Shown here: positions 37,741-49,112 of the stretch, one piece after another
How positions within the stretch are numbered: the first letter of the stretch is position 1
Layout: every line of letters begins with the position of its first letter
NCBI RefSeq assembly: GCF_025938155.1
Contig: NZ_JAPCZG010000010.1
Span: forward strand, 1 to 64,000
Length of the DNA stretch: 64,000 bases
Origin: Novosphingobium sp. KCTC 2891
GTDB taxonomy: Bacteria > Pseudomonadota > Alphaproteobacteria > Sphingomonadales > Sphingomonadaceae
Direction of reading: 5' to 3'
Notes under the pieces: model-generated
Told to the model about the DNA's origin: nothing
The model's database searches: none
The model's input: the letters and a program-made list of their open reading frames with translations, nothing else
Position numbers and translations under genes: made by a program

Positions 37741-38226
37741 TCAGTCCGCGAGGCAGGTCAGGTCGTGATACTGGCCGCGGAAGAACATCAGCGGGGTACC
37801 GTGCGCCTTGCTGCCGAGCGATTCCACCGCCCCCACCACCAGGAAGTGATCGCCCACTTCGACCACGCGCTCGATCGCGCAGTCGATCCACGCCACCGCG
37901 TCGTCGAACAGCGGCTGGCCCGACGGCGTCTGGCCGTGCGCCAGTTGCGCAAACTTGTCGTCGCCGCGCGCCGCGAAACGCTGGCACAGTTCAAGCTGGT
38001 CCGCGCCGAGCACGTTGACGCAGAACCGGCCCGTCGCCTGGATCCGGGGCCAGGTTCCCGATCGCTTGTCGGGAAAGAAGCCCACCAGCGGCGGATCGAG
38101 CGAGATCGACGTGAACGAGCCGACGACAAGGCCGTGCCGCGTGCCATCGGCATCCGCAGCGGTGATCACGCTCACGCCCGTGGGGTAGCAGCCCAGCACG
38201 GCGCGGAACTGTTGCGGATCGATCAT
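37741..38226 (-). CDS. Flavin reductase domain protein (FMN-binding split barrel)
   Basis: A 161-residue flavin reductase-like protein. It begins MIDPQQFRAVLGCYPTGVSVI, the common N-terminus of two-component monooxygenase reductases. It continues with SFTSISLDPPLVGFF and FCVNVLGADQLELCQRFA. It would reduce FMN or FAD with NAD(P)H for a partner oxygenase. No oxygenase component is next to it, so the partner is unknown. I chose the ATG at 38226. The frame is open further upstream but lacks similarity. Confidence 0.87.
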   Translation of the reverse strand: MIDPQQFRAVLGCYPTGVSVITAADADGTRHGLVVGSFTSISLDPPLVGFFPDKRSGTWPRIQATGRFCVNVLGADQLELCQRFAARGDDKFAQLAHGQTPSGQPLFDDAVAWIDCAIERVVEVGDHFLVVGAVESLGSKAHGTPLMFFRGQYHDLTCLAD

Positions 38227-38628
38227 GCCTTCCTTTGCCTTCCAACTCAGCGGGATGCCGCCCTTCGACGATTCGAGCGCCCGCGGCAACACCCTCTGCC
38301 GCCGCCGGTGCATCGCGCGCAAGGCACCGGCGCGCCCTTTTTCCCGATATGGAAGGAGGGCGCCCGGCGCCTAGCTGCGGAATGGCCGTGCGGACATTGA
38401 GAAAATCTCACCGGAGCGCGGTTGCGACGCATAGGTCGGGGACCGTCAGCGACATCAAAGGGGCTTGAAGGCTCTTGCCGGTTCAGGCTGACACCGGCCC
38501 CGTCACCCGATGCCCCGTCACGCGATGCACCGTCACCCGATGCCCCGTCACCCGATGCCCCCTCATCCACAACGCACCTCCGGCACTTCCGCGCACGCAG
38601 GAATGACGAGAATGCGGCAGGGCCTCCC
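38227..38628. other. Gene-free gap with 15-bp tandem repeat
   Basis: This 402-base stretch between the flavin reductase start and the TauD gene stop holds no gene I can support. It contains the promoter side of the flavin reductase gene and the 15-bp repeat at 38498. An open frame crosses the repeat on the minus strand, but its sequence is repetitive and lacks a ribosome binding site. Confidence 0.6.
38498..38557. repeat. Tandem repeat, four units of 15 bp
   Basis: The unit CCCCGTCACCCGATG is repeated at 38498, 38513, 38528 and 38543, with single mismatches in units 2 and 3 and a decayed fifth unit after 38558. There are no spacers, so it is not CRISPR. It is probably slippage-prone and could vary in copy number between strains. 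Confidence 0.85.
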
Positions 38629-39648
38629 CTACAGCGCGGCGATGGCGCTCACCGAACGGTTCTGTTCCCAGTGGGCATGGACCCGCGCCTCGAACCCGCG
38701 CGGCCGGTCGGTCAGTGTGCGGGTCGAAAGCCACAGCCGCTTGAGGTGCCGCTTCACCCCGTTGTCGATATCGTCCTCGTACGCGGTGCGGCCGTGCAGC
38801 ACGTGGTAGTTGTTGATGAACTGCATCTCGCCCGGCGCCAGTTCCATCGCCACGTGGAATTCGGGCCGGTTCGCCATCTCCATCACCGTGTCGAGCGCTT
38901 CGACCACCAGCGGTGACAGGCGCGGCGCACCTTCATGGCGCTGCGAGGTCATGATGTAGTGCGGCACATAGCGGCAGAACAGCCGCCCGGCGTGCGCGGT
39001 GAACACCGGCCGCATATACCACGGCTGCGTGCCCGGCGCTTCCTCGCCCCGGAAATCCCACGGCAGGTCGTCGTAAAGCGCCGCAACCAGATCGGGCCGC
39101 GTTGCCACCAGCTCGTTGTAGATCGCCACCACGTTGGCCACGCACGAAAGCCCGCCGCTCAGCGCCGGGCGCAGGCACATCAGCCCGACGAGATCCGACC
39201 CGTCGGTGTGCCAGGACAGCGCGATACGCCCCAGTTCGTTGCCGCGCGTGGTCGGATCGTCGATCCGCCGCCCCTGGTCGGTCACGTCGCCCATCACGTG
39301 GCCATGCTTGTTCTGCGGCCACGGATGGCCAAGGTGCGTGCCGATGCCCCAATAGAGCATCGTCAGTTCCTCGTCGTCGTAGCGCGTGGTGTCGAGCGCG
39401 CTGATCCGCACGAAACCGCGCCCCGCGATCAGTTCGCGCTCGATGCCCCCGATCTTGCGCGCCAGCCCCTCCAGCGGAAAGTCGTCGCGCCCGATCTCCA
39501 TCAGGTTGCGCGACTTGCGCCGGGCATGGCGCAGCGCCGCGTCCAGTTCGTCGTGATCCTGCTGCGTCAGGCGGACGGTCCACGCCTCCGGATCGGCGAC
39601 GTCGGCCGCGCGCCAGTTCACGTGCGTGTCGAGCGGCTGCGGCTGCAT
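38629..39648 (-). CDS. TauD/TfdA family Fe(II)/2-oxoglutarate dioxygenase
   Basis: A 339-residue dioxygenase. The iron ligands are His147 and Asp149 (LSWHTDGSD) and the His in NNYHVLHGRTAYED, followed by the Arg-containing KRLWLSTRT for 2-oxoglutarate. TauD/TfdA enzymes hydroxylate sulfonates, phenoxyacetates or other acids. The substrate here is not evident. The start overlaps the stop of the amidohydrolase gene (TGATG at 39648), so the pair is translationally coupled and likely acts on one compound. Confidence 0.85.
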   Translation of the reverse strand: MQPQPLDTHVNWRAADVADPEAWTVRLTQQDHDELDAALRHARRKSRNLMEIGRDDFPLEGLARKIGGIERELIAGRGFVRISALDTTRYDDEELTMLYWGIGTHLGHPWPQNKHGHVMGDVTDQGRRIDDPTTRGNELGRIALSWHTDGSDLVGLMCLRPALSGGLSCVANVVAIYNELVATRPDLVAALYDDLPWDFRGEEAPGTQPWYMRPVFTAHAGRLFCRYVPHYIMTSQRHEGAPRLSPLVVEALDTVMEMANRPEFHVAMELAPGEMQFINNYHVLHGRTAYEDDIDNGVKRHLKRLWLSTRTLTDRPRGFEARVHAHWEQNRSVSAIAAL

Positions 39649-41396
39649 CACACCGCCTCCGCCAGCACCTCCGCCGGCGCCGCGCGGTGCCCGCGCACCA
39701 GCCGGCCCGGCAGCGCCGCCGTCGGCTCGCCGTTGCGATAGGTCACCTCGCCCGCCACCATCGTCGCCACGTAGCCGCTCGCACGCTGGAGCAGCCGCTT
39801 GCCGCCGCCGGGCAGGTCGTAATGCATCTCGGGCCGCTCGCAGCGCAGCTTGGCAAAGTCGATCACGTTGATGTCCGCGCGCATCCCCGGCGCGATCACG
39901 CCCCGGTCCAGCAGCCCCATCGCGCGCGCATTGTCCGCGCTCTGCCGCTTCACCAGCCATTCCACGTCGAAGCGCCGCGCCTTGCGGTCGCGCCCCCAGT
40001 GCGACAGCAGGTAAGTGGGGTACGATCCGTCGCTGATCAGCCCCACGTGCGCGCCACCGTCGCCCAGCCCCATCAGCGTGTTCTCGCCCGCGATCATGTC
40101 GCCGCAATCGTCCAGGTTGAAGCGGCCATAGTTCGAGAACGGGGTGAGGAAGAACTCCGTCCCGTCGCCCGCCACCATCAGGTCATAGGCCAGCTCGTGC
40201 GGGCTGATCCCTGCCCGCCCCGCGCGGTGGAACAGCGAATCCTGCTCGTCCGGCTCATAGTTCGGCGGGCTGCCGAGCGGGAACATCATCCGGTAATTGG
40301 TGGTGAGCCGCGCCGGCCCCTGCGCCGGGATCGCGTCTGCCTCGGCCAGCACCGCCGCGCGCACCTGCGGATCGCGCGCCGCCGCCAGCCGCTCGGCAAA
40401 GGGCAGCCCGGCAATCGCCTTCCACGCCGGCAGGTGGCTGAACGGACAGGCGCTCGCCTGCAGGCCCAGCAGCATCCCGATGGCGCGCGGCGCCACCTGC
40501 GCCGAAATGTCCAGCGCCTCGGCATTGGCGTCATCGATCATGGCGAGCAGCGCGCGCCATCCATCGGGATCGCTGTGCCGCTGCCCCAGCGACAGCGTCA
40601 GCGGCCGCCCGCTCGCGCGCACGATCCGCTTCACCATCTCGAACTCGCTCACCGGATCGGGCGTGTCGAAGTCCGAGATCAGCTCCAGCACCCCCGCGCC
40701 CGCATCGGCCAGCCCCATGGCGATCGCCATCAGCTCCGCCTCGCTCGCGCGCAGCGAAGGCGTGGGATCGCCCTTCACTGTGCGGTGGTTGAGCGTGCGC
40801 GAAGTGGAGAACCCGATCGCCCCCGCGCGCACCGCTTCCGCCGCCAGCCGCCGCATCTGCGCGATATCCTCGTCGGTCGCCGGCTCCAGCCGCGCGCCGC
40901 GCTCGCCCATCACGTAAAGCCGCAGCGATCCGTGCGGGATCTGCGCGCACAGGTCCATGTCGCGCGGCCGCGCCTCCAGCGCATCGAGATAGCCGCCAAA
41001 GCTCTCCCAGTTCCACGAAAGCCCTTCGTGCAGCGCGGTGCCGGGGATGTCCTCCACCCCTTCCATCAGCTCGATCAGGCGGTCGCGGTCCTGCACTTTC
41101 ACCGGCGCGAAGCCCACGCCGCAATTGCCCATCACCGCGGTCGTCACGCCGTGCCAGCTCGAAGGCTGGAGCCGGCTGTCCCACGTCGCCTGCCCGTCAT
41201 AATGGGTGTGGATGTCCACGAAGCCCGGCGTCACCAGCAGCCCGCGCGCGTCGATCTCCTCCGCGCCCGCGCCCAGCCCCGTGCCCACCGCCGCAATTCT
41301 GCCGCCGGCGATGCCCACGTCCGCCTCGCGCAGCGGTGCACCCGTTCCATCCGCCAGCGTCCCGCCCCGGATCACGCAATCGAACTGCGCGGCCAT
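39648..41396 (-). CDS. N-acyl-D-amino-acid deacylase-like amidohydrolase, copy 1
   Basis: A 582-residue metal-dependent hydrolase of the D-aminoacylase branch. The metal motif is [14 protein letters not shown] (His63, His65). GNCGVGFAP carries Cys92, a known ligand in D-aminoacylases. [20 protein letters not shown] is the late Asp-containing region. It resembles the enzyme at 55809 over its full length, with the same length and motifs. No signal peptide is present, so it is cytosolic. It is first in an operon with a TauD dioxygenase. A candidate operator lies 20 bases upstream. Confidence 0.87.
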   Translation of the reverse strand: MAAQFDCVIRGGTLADGTGAPLREADVGIAGGRIAAVGTGLGAGAEEIDARGLLVTPGFVDIHTHYDGQATWDSRLQPSSWHGVTTAVMGNCGVGFAPVKVQDRDRLIELMEGVEDIPGTALHEGLSWNWESFGGYLDALEARPRDMDLCAQIPHGSLRLYVMGERGARLEPATDEDIAQMRRLAAEAVRAGAIGFSTSRTLNHRTVKGDPTPSLRASEAELMAIAMGLADAGAGVLELISDFDTPDPVSEFEMVKRIVRASGRPLTLSLGQRHSDPDGWRALLAMIDDANAEALDISAQVAPRAIGMLLGLQASACPFSHLPAWKAIAGLPFAERLAAARDPQVRAAVLAEADAIPAQGPARLTTNYRMMFPLGSPPNYEPDEQDSLFHRAGRAGISPHELAYDLMVAGDGTEFFLTPFSNYGRFNLDDCGDMIAGENTLMGLGDGGAHVGLISDGSYPTYLLSHWGRDRKARRFDVEWLVKRQSADNARAMGLLDRGVIAPGMRADINVIDFAKLRCERPEMHYDLPGGGKRLLQRASGYVATMVAGEVTYRNGEPTAALPGRLVRGHRAAPAEVLAEAV

Positions 41397-41415
41397 CGCT
41401 CTCTCCCATTTGCTT

Positions 41416-41431
41416 TTAGTTGGTCAAACAA
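41416..41431. promoter_or_regulatory. Candidate operator, shared palindrome (amidohydrolase 1 copy)
   Basis: TTAGTTGGTCAAACAA matches 12 of 16 positions of the perfect palindrome at 46491. It is 20 bases before the amidohydrolase start on the minus strand. It is one of the weaker of the five copies. Confidence 0.35.
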
Positions 41432-41591
41432 GAAACCCGTTCGCGCCGCAGGTCAAGCGAGTCGAGACGATCCGCCCGTCGCCCCGCCAAAGGCCCCGGC
41501 GCCCCCCCGCGCCCGGGTTCTCATTTCGTTCTGTCCTACAAACCCCGTTCCATGCCATGCCGCGCGCCCTTTTCCCCCGAAAGGCGCCCCC

Positions 41592-42266
41592 ATGATCGAC
41601 AAGTCCCGCCCCCCGAAAGCCACCGGCAAGCGCGCCCCCCGCCGCGCCAGGGGCACCCTCCCCGCGTTCACCCCCGTCCCCCGCCAGTGCGAGCGCCACG
41701 ATGGCTGGACGCCAGACCGCCAGCGCGGCTTCATCGAGGCGCTGGCCGATACCGGCAGCGTCAAGCGCGCCGCTCACGCCGTGAACATGACTCCCGAAGG
41801 CGCCTACCTCCTGCGCCGCCACCCCCAGGCCGAAGAATTCCGCAAGGCCTGGGAAGCCGCCCTCGCCCTCGGCGTGCAGCGGCTGGAGGATGTGGCCATG
41901 GAACGCGCGCTCCACGGCGTCGAAGTGCCCGTCTATCACTACGGCGCCGTCGTCGGCGCGCGGCGCATCTACAACGATCGCCTGCTGATGTTCCTCCTGC
42001 GCAATCGCGCCGGCAAACGCTTCCGCGCAGACGGCCGCCACGATGCCGTCACCAAGGCCGAACTCGCCCGCCTCAAGAAGCAATGGCGCGCCGAATGGGA
42101 AGCCGAGATGCGCTTCACCGACCCCGCCGAAATCCGCGCCGGCATAGACCGCAAACTCGCCGCCTTCCGCGCCCGCCTCGAAGCGCAAAAAGCGCAAAAG
42201 GCCGCGGAGGAGGAGGAGGACAGTCGCCCCGCCCTGCCCGCGCCCGACCCGGCGGCGGAGGGCTGA
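41592..42266 (+). CDS. Hypothetical protein with HTH-like N-terminal half
   Basis: A 224-residue protein. Its start is ATG 41592. A basic, proline-rich first 35 residues is followed by a part resembling a phage terminase small-subunit or transposase HTH ([49 protein letters not shown]). A later [13 protein letters not shown] segment precedes a charged, coiled-coil-like tail. Similar proteins occur in sphingomonads. A DNA-binding role is an inference from the HTH. It is the last ordinary GC-rich gene before the unusual segment at 42300-44110. Confidence 0.65.
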   Translation: MIDKSRPPKATGKRAPRRARGTLPAFTPVPRQCERHDGWTPDRQRGFIEALADTGSVKRAAHAVNMTPEGAYLLRRHPQAEEFRKAWEAALALGVQRLEDVAMERALHGVEVPVYHYGAVVGARRIYNDRLLMFLLRNRAGKRFRADGRHDAVTKAELARLKKQWRAEWEAEMRFTDPAEIRAGIDRKLAAFRARLEAQKAQKAAEEEEDSRPALPAPDPAAEG

Positions 42267-42812
42267 GGACTCCGGTTGGTTTGAAGGGAAGGAAAGGTGC
42301 GAGGGGCACAGCCCCTCGCGCTCCCATGACGTCTTCCGGCGATGGTGCGGGGTATGGGGTGGGAATGGCGCACAGCCTAGGCGCAGCGGCAGGAAGTGAC
42401 CGATGCGCGCGGTCCCGCCACTACAGCGTCAATCCGGACTTGATCCGAGAGCGAGTTTCCTGCCAGCCGCGCAGGCTGACGTTTACGGCGGACGAAGAGG
42501 ACTGTCCGGAAGCCCAAGGTAACTAGTTGAAGCCGACCTTCGTTCAGGGCCCGTCAGCGAGGAAGCGAGCATCACGTCGAGGAGCCCTGCGGTCAATGCG
42601 GCGTCAGAGAAGGGTAACTTCGGCGCGAAGCTGGGTACAGCTGCTGTGGAACCACCCTTTCGTCGATGCCAATCTGGCCTTGAAGACCTGGATGCACATC
42701 CCCGGTCGGATCAGCCGACCAAAGTGGTGAAAGTCATGAAGATCGTGGCTTGGTAGGATCGGCAATCAAAGACAAGAAAAGCCCGGCGGAAGGTGGGGCG
42801 TCTCCGTGAAGC
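42267..42812. other. Unassigned intergenic segment, less GC-rich
   Basis: It begins with a hairpin (GCGAGGGG, CAC, then AGCCCCTCGC at 42299-42319) likely ending the gene at 41592. The rest has a visibly lower GC content than its neighbours. One plus-strand frame from about 42527 to a TAG near 42757 reads coding-like (DAHPRSDQPTKVVKVMKIVAW at its end). It has no good start codon or family I recognise. I treat it as a possible gene remnant. Confidence 0.4.
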
Positions 42813-44108
42813 TCATTCGCTCAGGGCGCTTTTCACAATGTCGCCTGCCATTTTTAGCCAATTTGCATTCGCGACCCGTTCGGCTGTGGGAGATAGCTGA
42901 ACAGCGGTGTGTGCAGCTGCATACAGCAGGCCGGTCGCTACGAGGGCAGTCGCTGCCTTCTTAATGCCTCCCTGCACGCCATCCGACGTTGCTCGCAGCA
43001 GGCCGGAGACTTCCTTGAACACGGTTGCCAGCAGGTTCTCTAGGGTCTTCACCGCTCCATACAGAACGCGCTTCGCAGACAGTTTCGGATTCCTAAGTGC
43101 CTCTAGGATCAGCTCGATAGATTTCGGAACCTCAGGATCGACCAGCCCTTTGGCATCGCGCAATGCGGGCAAAAGCGATCTCCCGACGTCATACGCAACT
43201 TCCATATCGGACTTCTCGAAATTGGCGCTAGCCGCGTTCTCGATGAAACGATGCCATTCCGGAAACTGTCCGACGTACAAACCGATGCCCGTACTGAACC
43301 CGAGGAACCGCGCGGCTGCAACGTCCGGCAACTGATCAGCGAACTTCGAAAAGAGTTGTTCGCAGGTGAAGTTTATCAGGCCCAGTCGAATGACATCAGC
43401 CCCCGAAGTGATCACTTGTTCGACCTCGGAAACAACTTCGATAAGGCGTCGATCCACATTAGTTTCCTGCAACGTGGCGACAAGTTCACTTGCATCACGG
43501 CCTAACGAAGCCCTGGCTTTCAAGATGCTGTCGAGGTCTAGCTGTCGAGCCTGCGATGTCTGAGGTTTGACGTAGAGGACGCCCGAGCGGAACTCGAATT
43601 GAAGTGGCCCGCTTTGCTGCGCGGGCGTAATCTCGTCGAGCCGCTGCCACGGATCATCATTCGTCGCCGGAAGAGATGCCGAACCGAAGGATTGCACCGT
43701 TTCCGAAGCCCGCGAGGGTGCAACCTTCGGAGGGCGATTGGCCGCGATGTAGTTGCGCGACTTGTTGATCGTGGAGTCCAGCGCATTGGAGAATATCTCT
43801 TCGCGCCCGTGCCGATCCTTATATCGAACTTGCGAGATAAACCCCTCGAAAAAGGTATTATCCCGCACCTGTTTGAATAGCTCGATGGCGTGTTCGAGGT
43901 TGTCAAACGTGTGATGTATATCTCGCCGGTCAAACGTGCTGTCCATCAGCCGCGTGATCTGCTCGGTCAACGCCTTAACTTGTCGCCCTTCACCAGTCTG
44001 CGGCCAGTGCTTCAATGTAGCCATCGCCGCATTACCAATTTGATTGCTCAAATGGATCAGATCGAAACGAGTTACCCGAGCCCACGTTTGCGGATTTTTG
44101 TGTAACAC
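42813..44108 (-). CDS. Unrecognised protein, about 431 residues, atypical composition
   Basis: The frame is mostly helical and charged in sequence. N-terminal helices (LIHLSNQIGNAAMATLKHW; about 45-85) are followed by a linker rich in Pro/Ser/Ala/Thr (about 118-160), a central helical part (about 170-390) and one hydrophobic C-terminal segment (TALVATGLLYAAAHTAVQL). The DNA is markedly less GC-rich than its neighbours, suggesting transfer. I prefer GTG 44108 with AGGGA 6 bases upstream over TTG 44114. No motif I know is present. A membrane-tethered role, even defence-related, is conjecture. Confidence 0.6.
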   Translation of the reverse strand: MLHKNPQTWARVTRFDLIHLSNQIGNAAMATLKHWPQTGEGRQVKALTEQITRLMDSTFDRRDIHHTFDNLEHAIELFKQVRDNTFFEGFISQVRYKDRHGREEIFSNALDSTINKSRNYIAANRPPKVAPSRASETVQSFGSASLPATNDDPWQRLDEITPAQQSGPLQFEFRSGVLYVKPQTSQARQLDLDSILKARASLGRDASELVATLQETNVDRRLIEVVSEVEQVITSGADVIRLGLINFTCEQLFSKFADQLPDVAAARFLGFSTGIGLYVGQFPEWHRFIENAASANFEKSDMEVAYDVGRSLLPALRDAKGLVDPEVPKSIELILEALRNPKLSAKRVLYGAVKTLENLLATVFKEVSGLLRATSDGVQGGIKKAATALVATGLLYAAAHTAVQLSPTAERVANANWLKMAGDIVKSALSE

Positions 44109-44480
44109 CGGCAATCCCTATTGTTGCGGCAAACTCTGGCGCCCGGACTATCAGCCCCGAAATAGGGAACCGCACCTCCAGCGTCAAACCGGCGGGGTCT
44201 GGCTTGGCTAAATTCGGGCAATTGCGAGCGGATGTCAGGTTCCGAAGCGGACGAACGATCGGCCCGACGTCGGCTTTTGCGGCGGTTCACCCAGTCGTCG
44301 CGCGCAGCCTTCGCCGTCATGGCCCGGCTCCGCATTCGCCTGACGGCAAATGCTCCGCTGGCCCACGCCGTCGATCCTCGCTGCTGGCGCGGCGAGGTCG
44401 GCCGGGTCGGGTGATGCGCCATGGCATGGCGCACCGGCTTCCAGGCTACCGTTTGCTGCGCAAACGTCGCTTGGGCGCCT
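44109..44480. other. Gene-free gap upstream of atypical gene, downstream of lepA
   Basis: This 372-base stretch lies between the atypical gene's start and the lepA stop. It holds two hairpins: TGCGCCAT/ATGGCGCA at 44415-44433 and CGTTTGC/GCAAACG at 44450-44466. The latter is close enough to lepA to act as its terminator. Open frames here look like chance. Promoter elements for the gene at 42813 should lie here. Confidence 0.5.
44450..44466 (-). terminator. Hairpin after lepA
   Basis: CGTTTGC pairs with GCAAACG around a 3-base loop, 14 bases beyond the lepA stop. No long T run follows, so termination is only likely. Confidence 0.45.
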
Positions 44481-46298
<1,818 letters not shown>

Positions 46299-46490
46299 GC
46301 CAGCGCCGTTAGCAGCGACCGCGCAAACTGTCATCCACCCCTTGCAGCCCGCAGCTTGACACAGCGCACACTCTCCTCAGCCGAAAGCGCCAGCCCCCGA
46401 ATTACGCGCCCAAATCCCCCGCCCGCGACATCAACGAACGGCGACGCCCCAACAGTTCGGCGCGGTGCAGGAAAATGCGTCGCACATTTT

Positions 46491-46506
46491 TTAATTGATC
46501 AATTAA
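46491..46506. promoter_or_regulatory. Perfect 16-bp palindrome, best copy of the shared operator
   Basis: TTAATTGATCAATTAA is a perfect palindrome, 75 bases before the first acyl-CoA dehydrogenase start. Its AT-rich sequence in very GC-rich DNA makes chance unlikely. Related sites occur at 19784, 41416, 55733 and 60152. Confidence 0.6.
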
Positions 46507-46581
46507 CCGAAACATCGCAGCCTTGGGACAACGGCGGCCGAATCCGGGTGCGCCGAAAACGACGACCCATGGGAGTGGTGG

Positions 46582-47706
46582 ATGAATCTGGATTTCTCCG
46601 ACGAGCAGAAAGCGCTCAAGGAACAGGTGCGGCGGTTCCTTGAGGACCGGGGCGGCGCGGCGCGGATGCGCGGCGTGCTGACCAGCGATGCCTCCTACGA
46701 CAAGGAACTGTACCAAGGCCTTGCCGATCTGGGCGTGCTCGGCGCGGCGATCCCCGAGGAATTCGGCGGCGTCGGCCTGTCGCACCTCGACCTGTGCGTG
46801 GTGGCAGAGGAACTGGGCCGCGTGATCGCGCCGGTGCCGGTGGCATCGAGCATCTACCTTGTCGCCGAGTTCCTGCTGCAGGCCGGATCGCAGGCGCAGA
46901 AGCAGGCGTGGCTGCCCAAGCTGGCCGCCGGCGAGGCCATCGGCGCCTTCGCGCTGGTGGAAGGCGAAGGCCGCATGGCGCCGGAGAAGATCAAGGCCAC
47001 CGTTTCCGGCGGCAAGCTGACCGGCACCAAGGTTCCGGTGGCAGACGGTGATTGCGCCGATGTCGCTGTCGTCGCGGCGAAGTCGGAAAGCGGCGCAGTC
47101 TCGCTCTACCTCGTCGACCTCAGCGGTCCCGGCGTGGAGCGCACGACGCTCAACTCCATCGACCCCAGCCGAGGCCAGGCCCGCCTCACCTTCTCTGGCG
47201 CCCCGGCAGAGCTTCTGGGCGGCGAAGGCGATGGCTGGCACATCGCCACGCAGGTCATGGACCGCGCCGCGATCCTGATCGCCTACGAACAGCTGGGCGG
47301 TGCCGACCGCGCGCTGGAAATGGCGCGCGACTATGCGCTGGAGCGCATGGCCTTCGGCCGGCAGATCGGCTCGTTCCAGGCGATCAAGCACATGCTGGCC
47401 GATATGTATGTCTCGGCCACGCTCGCCCGTTCGAACTGCTATTACGGCGCGTGGGCACTCGCCTCGGGCGCATCGGAGCTGCCCGTCGCCGCCGCCACGG
47501 CTCGCGTCTCGGCCACGCAGGCCTTCCAGCACTGCGCCAAGAACAACATCCAGGTGCACGGCGGCATGGGCTTCACGTTCGAGTACGACTGCCACCTGTT
47601 CTATCGCCGCGCCAACGCACTCGCACTCGCGCTCGGGTCGGTTTCGACCTGGGAAGACCTGCTGGTCGAGCGCATGACCGCCGGCAACGCCGCCGCTGCG
47701 GCCTGA
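46582..47706 (+). CDS. Acyl-CoA dehydrogenase family protein, probably non-catalytic partner subunit
   Basis: A 374-residue ACAD-fold protein. It is N-terminally typical (MNLDFSDEQKALKEQVRRFL) with LGAAIPEEFGGVGLSHLDL and HGGMGFTFEYDCHLFYRRA. The catalytic glutamate segment near the C-terminus, seen as EGGSDEI in the next gene, is missing here. In actinobacterial and sphingomonad steroid-type oxidation such proteins pair with a catalytic subunit as alpha2beta2 heterotetramers. The two genes are 24 bases apart. The pairing is inferred from that family knowledge. Confidence 0.85.
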   Translation: MNLDFSDEQKALKEQVRRFLEDRGGAARMRGVLTSDASYDKELYQGLADLGVLGAAIPEEFGGVGLSHLDLCVVAEELGRVIAPVPVASSIYLVAEFLLQAGSQAQKQAWLPKLAAGEAIGAFALVEGEGRMAPEKIKATVSGGKLTGTKVPVADGDCADVAVVAAKSESGAVSLYLVDLSGPGVERTTLNSIDPSRGQARLTFSGAPAELLGGEGDGWHIATQVMDRAAILIAYEQLGGADRALEMARDYALERMAFGRQIGSFQAIKHMLADMYVSATLARSNCYYGAWALASGASELPVAAATARVSATQAFQHCAKNNIQVHGGMGFTFEYDCHLFYRRANALALALGSVSTWEDLLVERMTAGNAAAAA

Positions 47707-47730
47707 TCCCAAGATTTACGGAGAACCATC

Positions 47731-48999
47731 ATGGACTTCGAAGATACCCCAGAAGAAGCCGCGTTCCGCAGTGAAGTGCGCGCGTGGATCGAAGCCAATG
47801 CCCCCAAGCATCTGGAAGACCAGCTGAAGCGCGCCAATTTCGGCGACATCGGCATCACCAGCGAAGACCCGATCCAGGCCTGCAAATCATGGCAGAAGAA
47901 GAAGGCCGAAGCCGGCTGGGCATGCCTGCACTGGCCGAAGGAATACGGCGGCGGCAACCGCACGCCGATGGAACGCGTGATCTGGAACCAGGAAGAAGGG
48001 CTCTACCGCGCGCTCGGCGGCCTGTTCACCATCGGACAGGGCATGTGCGGCCCGACGGTGATGGCCTGGGCCGACGAGGGGGCCAAGCGCCGCCTGCTGC
48101 CGCCGCTTTCTTCTGGCGAGGAAGTATGGTGCCAGCTGTTCTCCGAACCCGCCAGCGGATCGGACCTTGCCGGCCTGCGCACCCGCGCGGTGAAGGCCGA
48201 TGACGGTTCGGGCGACTGGATCATCAACGGCCAGAAGATCTGGACCAGCGGCGCGCAGAACTCCGACTGGGGCCTGCTGATTGCCCGCACCGACCCCGAT
48301 GTGCCCAAGCACAAGGGCCTGACCATGTTCTACCTTTCGATGCACACCCCAGGCGTAGAAGTGCGTCCGATCAAGCAGGCGAACGGTCAGTCTTCTTTCA
48401 ACGAAGTCTACTTCACCGACGTCCGCATTCCCGACGCGCAGCGCCTTGGCGCGGTGGGTCAGGGCTGGGAAGTCTCGCTCACCACGCTGATGAACGAGCG
48501 CCTGTCGATCGGCTCGGGCATGTCGACCGGCTTCCCGTCGCTGCTGTCGCTGTGCATGGACGTGGAGATCGACGGCAAGCCGGCCGTCGAGGACGCCAAT
48601 GTCCGCTCCAAGCTGGCGCAGTTCGCTGTGCGCGAGATGGGCCTGAAGTACACCGGGATGCGCGCCATCACCGCGCTGTCGAAGGGCGAAACGCCGGGGC
48701 CGGAGAACTCGATCGGCAAGCTGGTCGCCGGCGCAACGATGCAGGACCTCGCGATGTTCGCGCTCGACCTGCAGGGCCAGTCGGGGGTGATCTGGGAAAA
48801 GGACGGCCCGCATGACGGCCGCTTCCAGGCGATCCTGATGCGCTCGCCCGCCACCCGTATCGAGGGCGGCTCGGACGAGATCCTGCGCAACATCATCGGC
48901 GAGCGCGTGCTTGGCCTGCCCGGTGATATCCGCGTCGACAAGGATGTGGCGTTCAAGGACATCCCGACCAGCGGACGCAAGAAGGTCGCCGCCGGCTGA
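47731..48999 (+). CDS. Acyl-CoA dehydrogenase, catalytic subunit
   Basis: A 422-residue flavoenzyme introducing a double bond into an acyl-CoA. The FAD-binding LFSEPASGSDLAGL and KIWTSGAQNSDWGLLIART are present. The catalytic base is expected in TRIEGGSDEILRNIIGERVL. Its longer insert and the companion gene match FadE heteromeric dehydrogenases for bulky (steroid-like or cyclic) side chains. The substrate is unknown. A terminator follows at 49026. Confidence 0.9.
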   Translation: MDFEDTPEEAAFRSEVRAWIEANAPKHLEDQLKRANFGDIGITSEDPIQACKSWQKKKAEAGWACLHWPKEYGGGNRTPMERVIWNQEEGLYRALGGLFTIGQGMCGPTVMAWADEGAKRRLLPPLSSGEEVWCQLFSEPASGSDLAGLRTRAVKADDGSGDWIINGQKIWTSGAQNSDWGLLIARTDPDVPKHKGLTMFYLSMHTPGVEVRPIKQANGQSSFNEVYFTDVRIPDAQRLGAVGQGWEVSLTTLMNERLSIGSGMSTGFPSLLSLCMDVEIDGKPAVEDANVRSKLAQFAVREMGLKYTGMRAITALSKGETPGPENSIGKLVAGATMQDLAMFALDLQGQSGVIWEKDGPHDGRFQAILMRSPATRIEGGSDEILRNIIGERVLGLPGDIRVDKDVAFKDIPTSGRKKVAAG

Positions 49000-49025
49000 C
49001 CGCACTGAGCGCAAGCGAGTTCGGA

Positions 49026-49053
49026 AGGGGCGCCCTTGTGGCGCCCCTTTTGC
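49026..49053 (+). terminator. Terminator after acyl-CoA dehydrogenase pair
   Basis: AAGGGGCGCC and GGCGCCCCTT form a 10-bp stem around CTTGT, followed by TT. It lies 27 bases after the stop and closes the two-gene unit. Confidence 0.85.
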
Positions 49054-49112
49054 GTCAGGGTTGCGGATGAGCGGGCTTGCCGGAGCGGCCGTGCCCGGTG
49101 CAAGGCGCGGCC

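Noticed and set aside
38498..38557. CRISPR array
   Set aside because: The units are adjacent without spacers, only 15 bp long, and no cas genes are near.
38247..38570. Minus-strand open frame over the 15-bp repeat
   Set aside because: Its N-terminal part is only the repeat translated (GASGD units) and it lacks a ribosome binding site.
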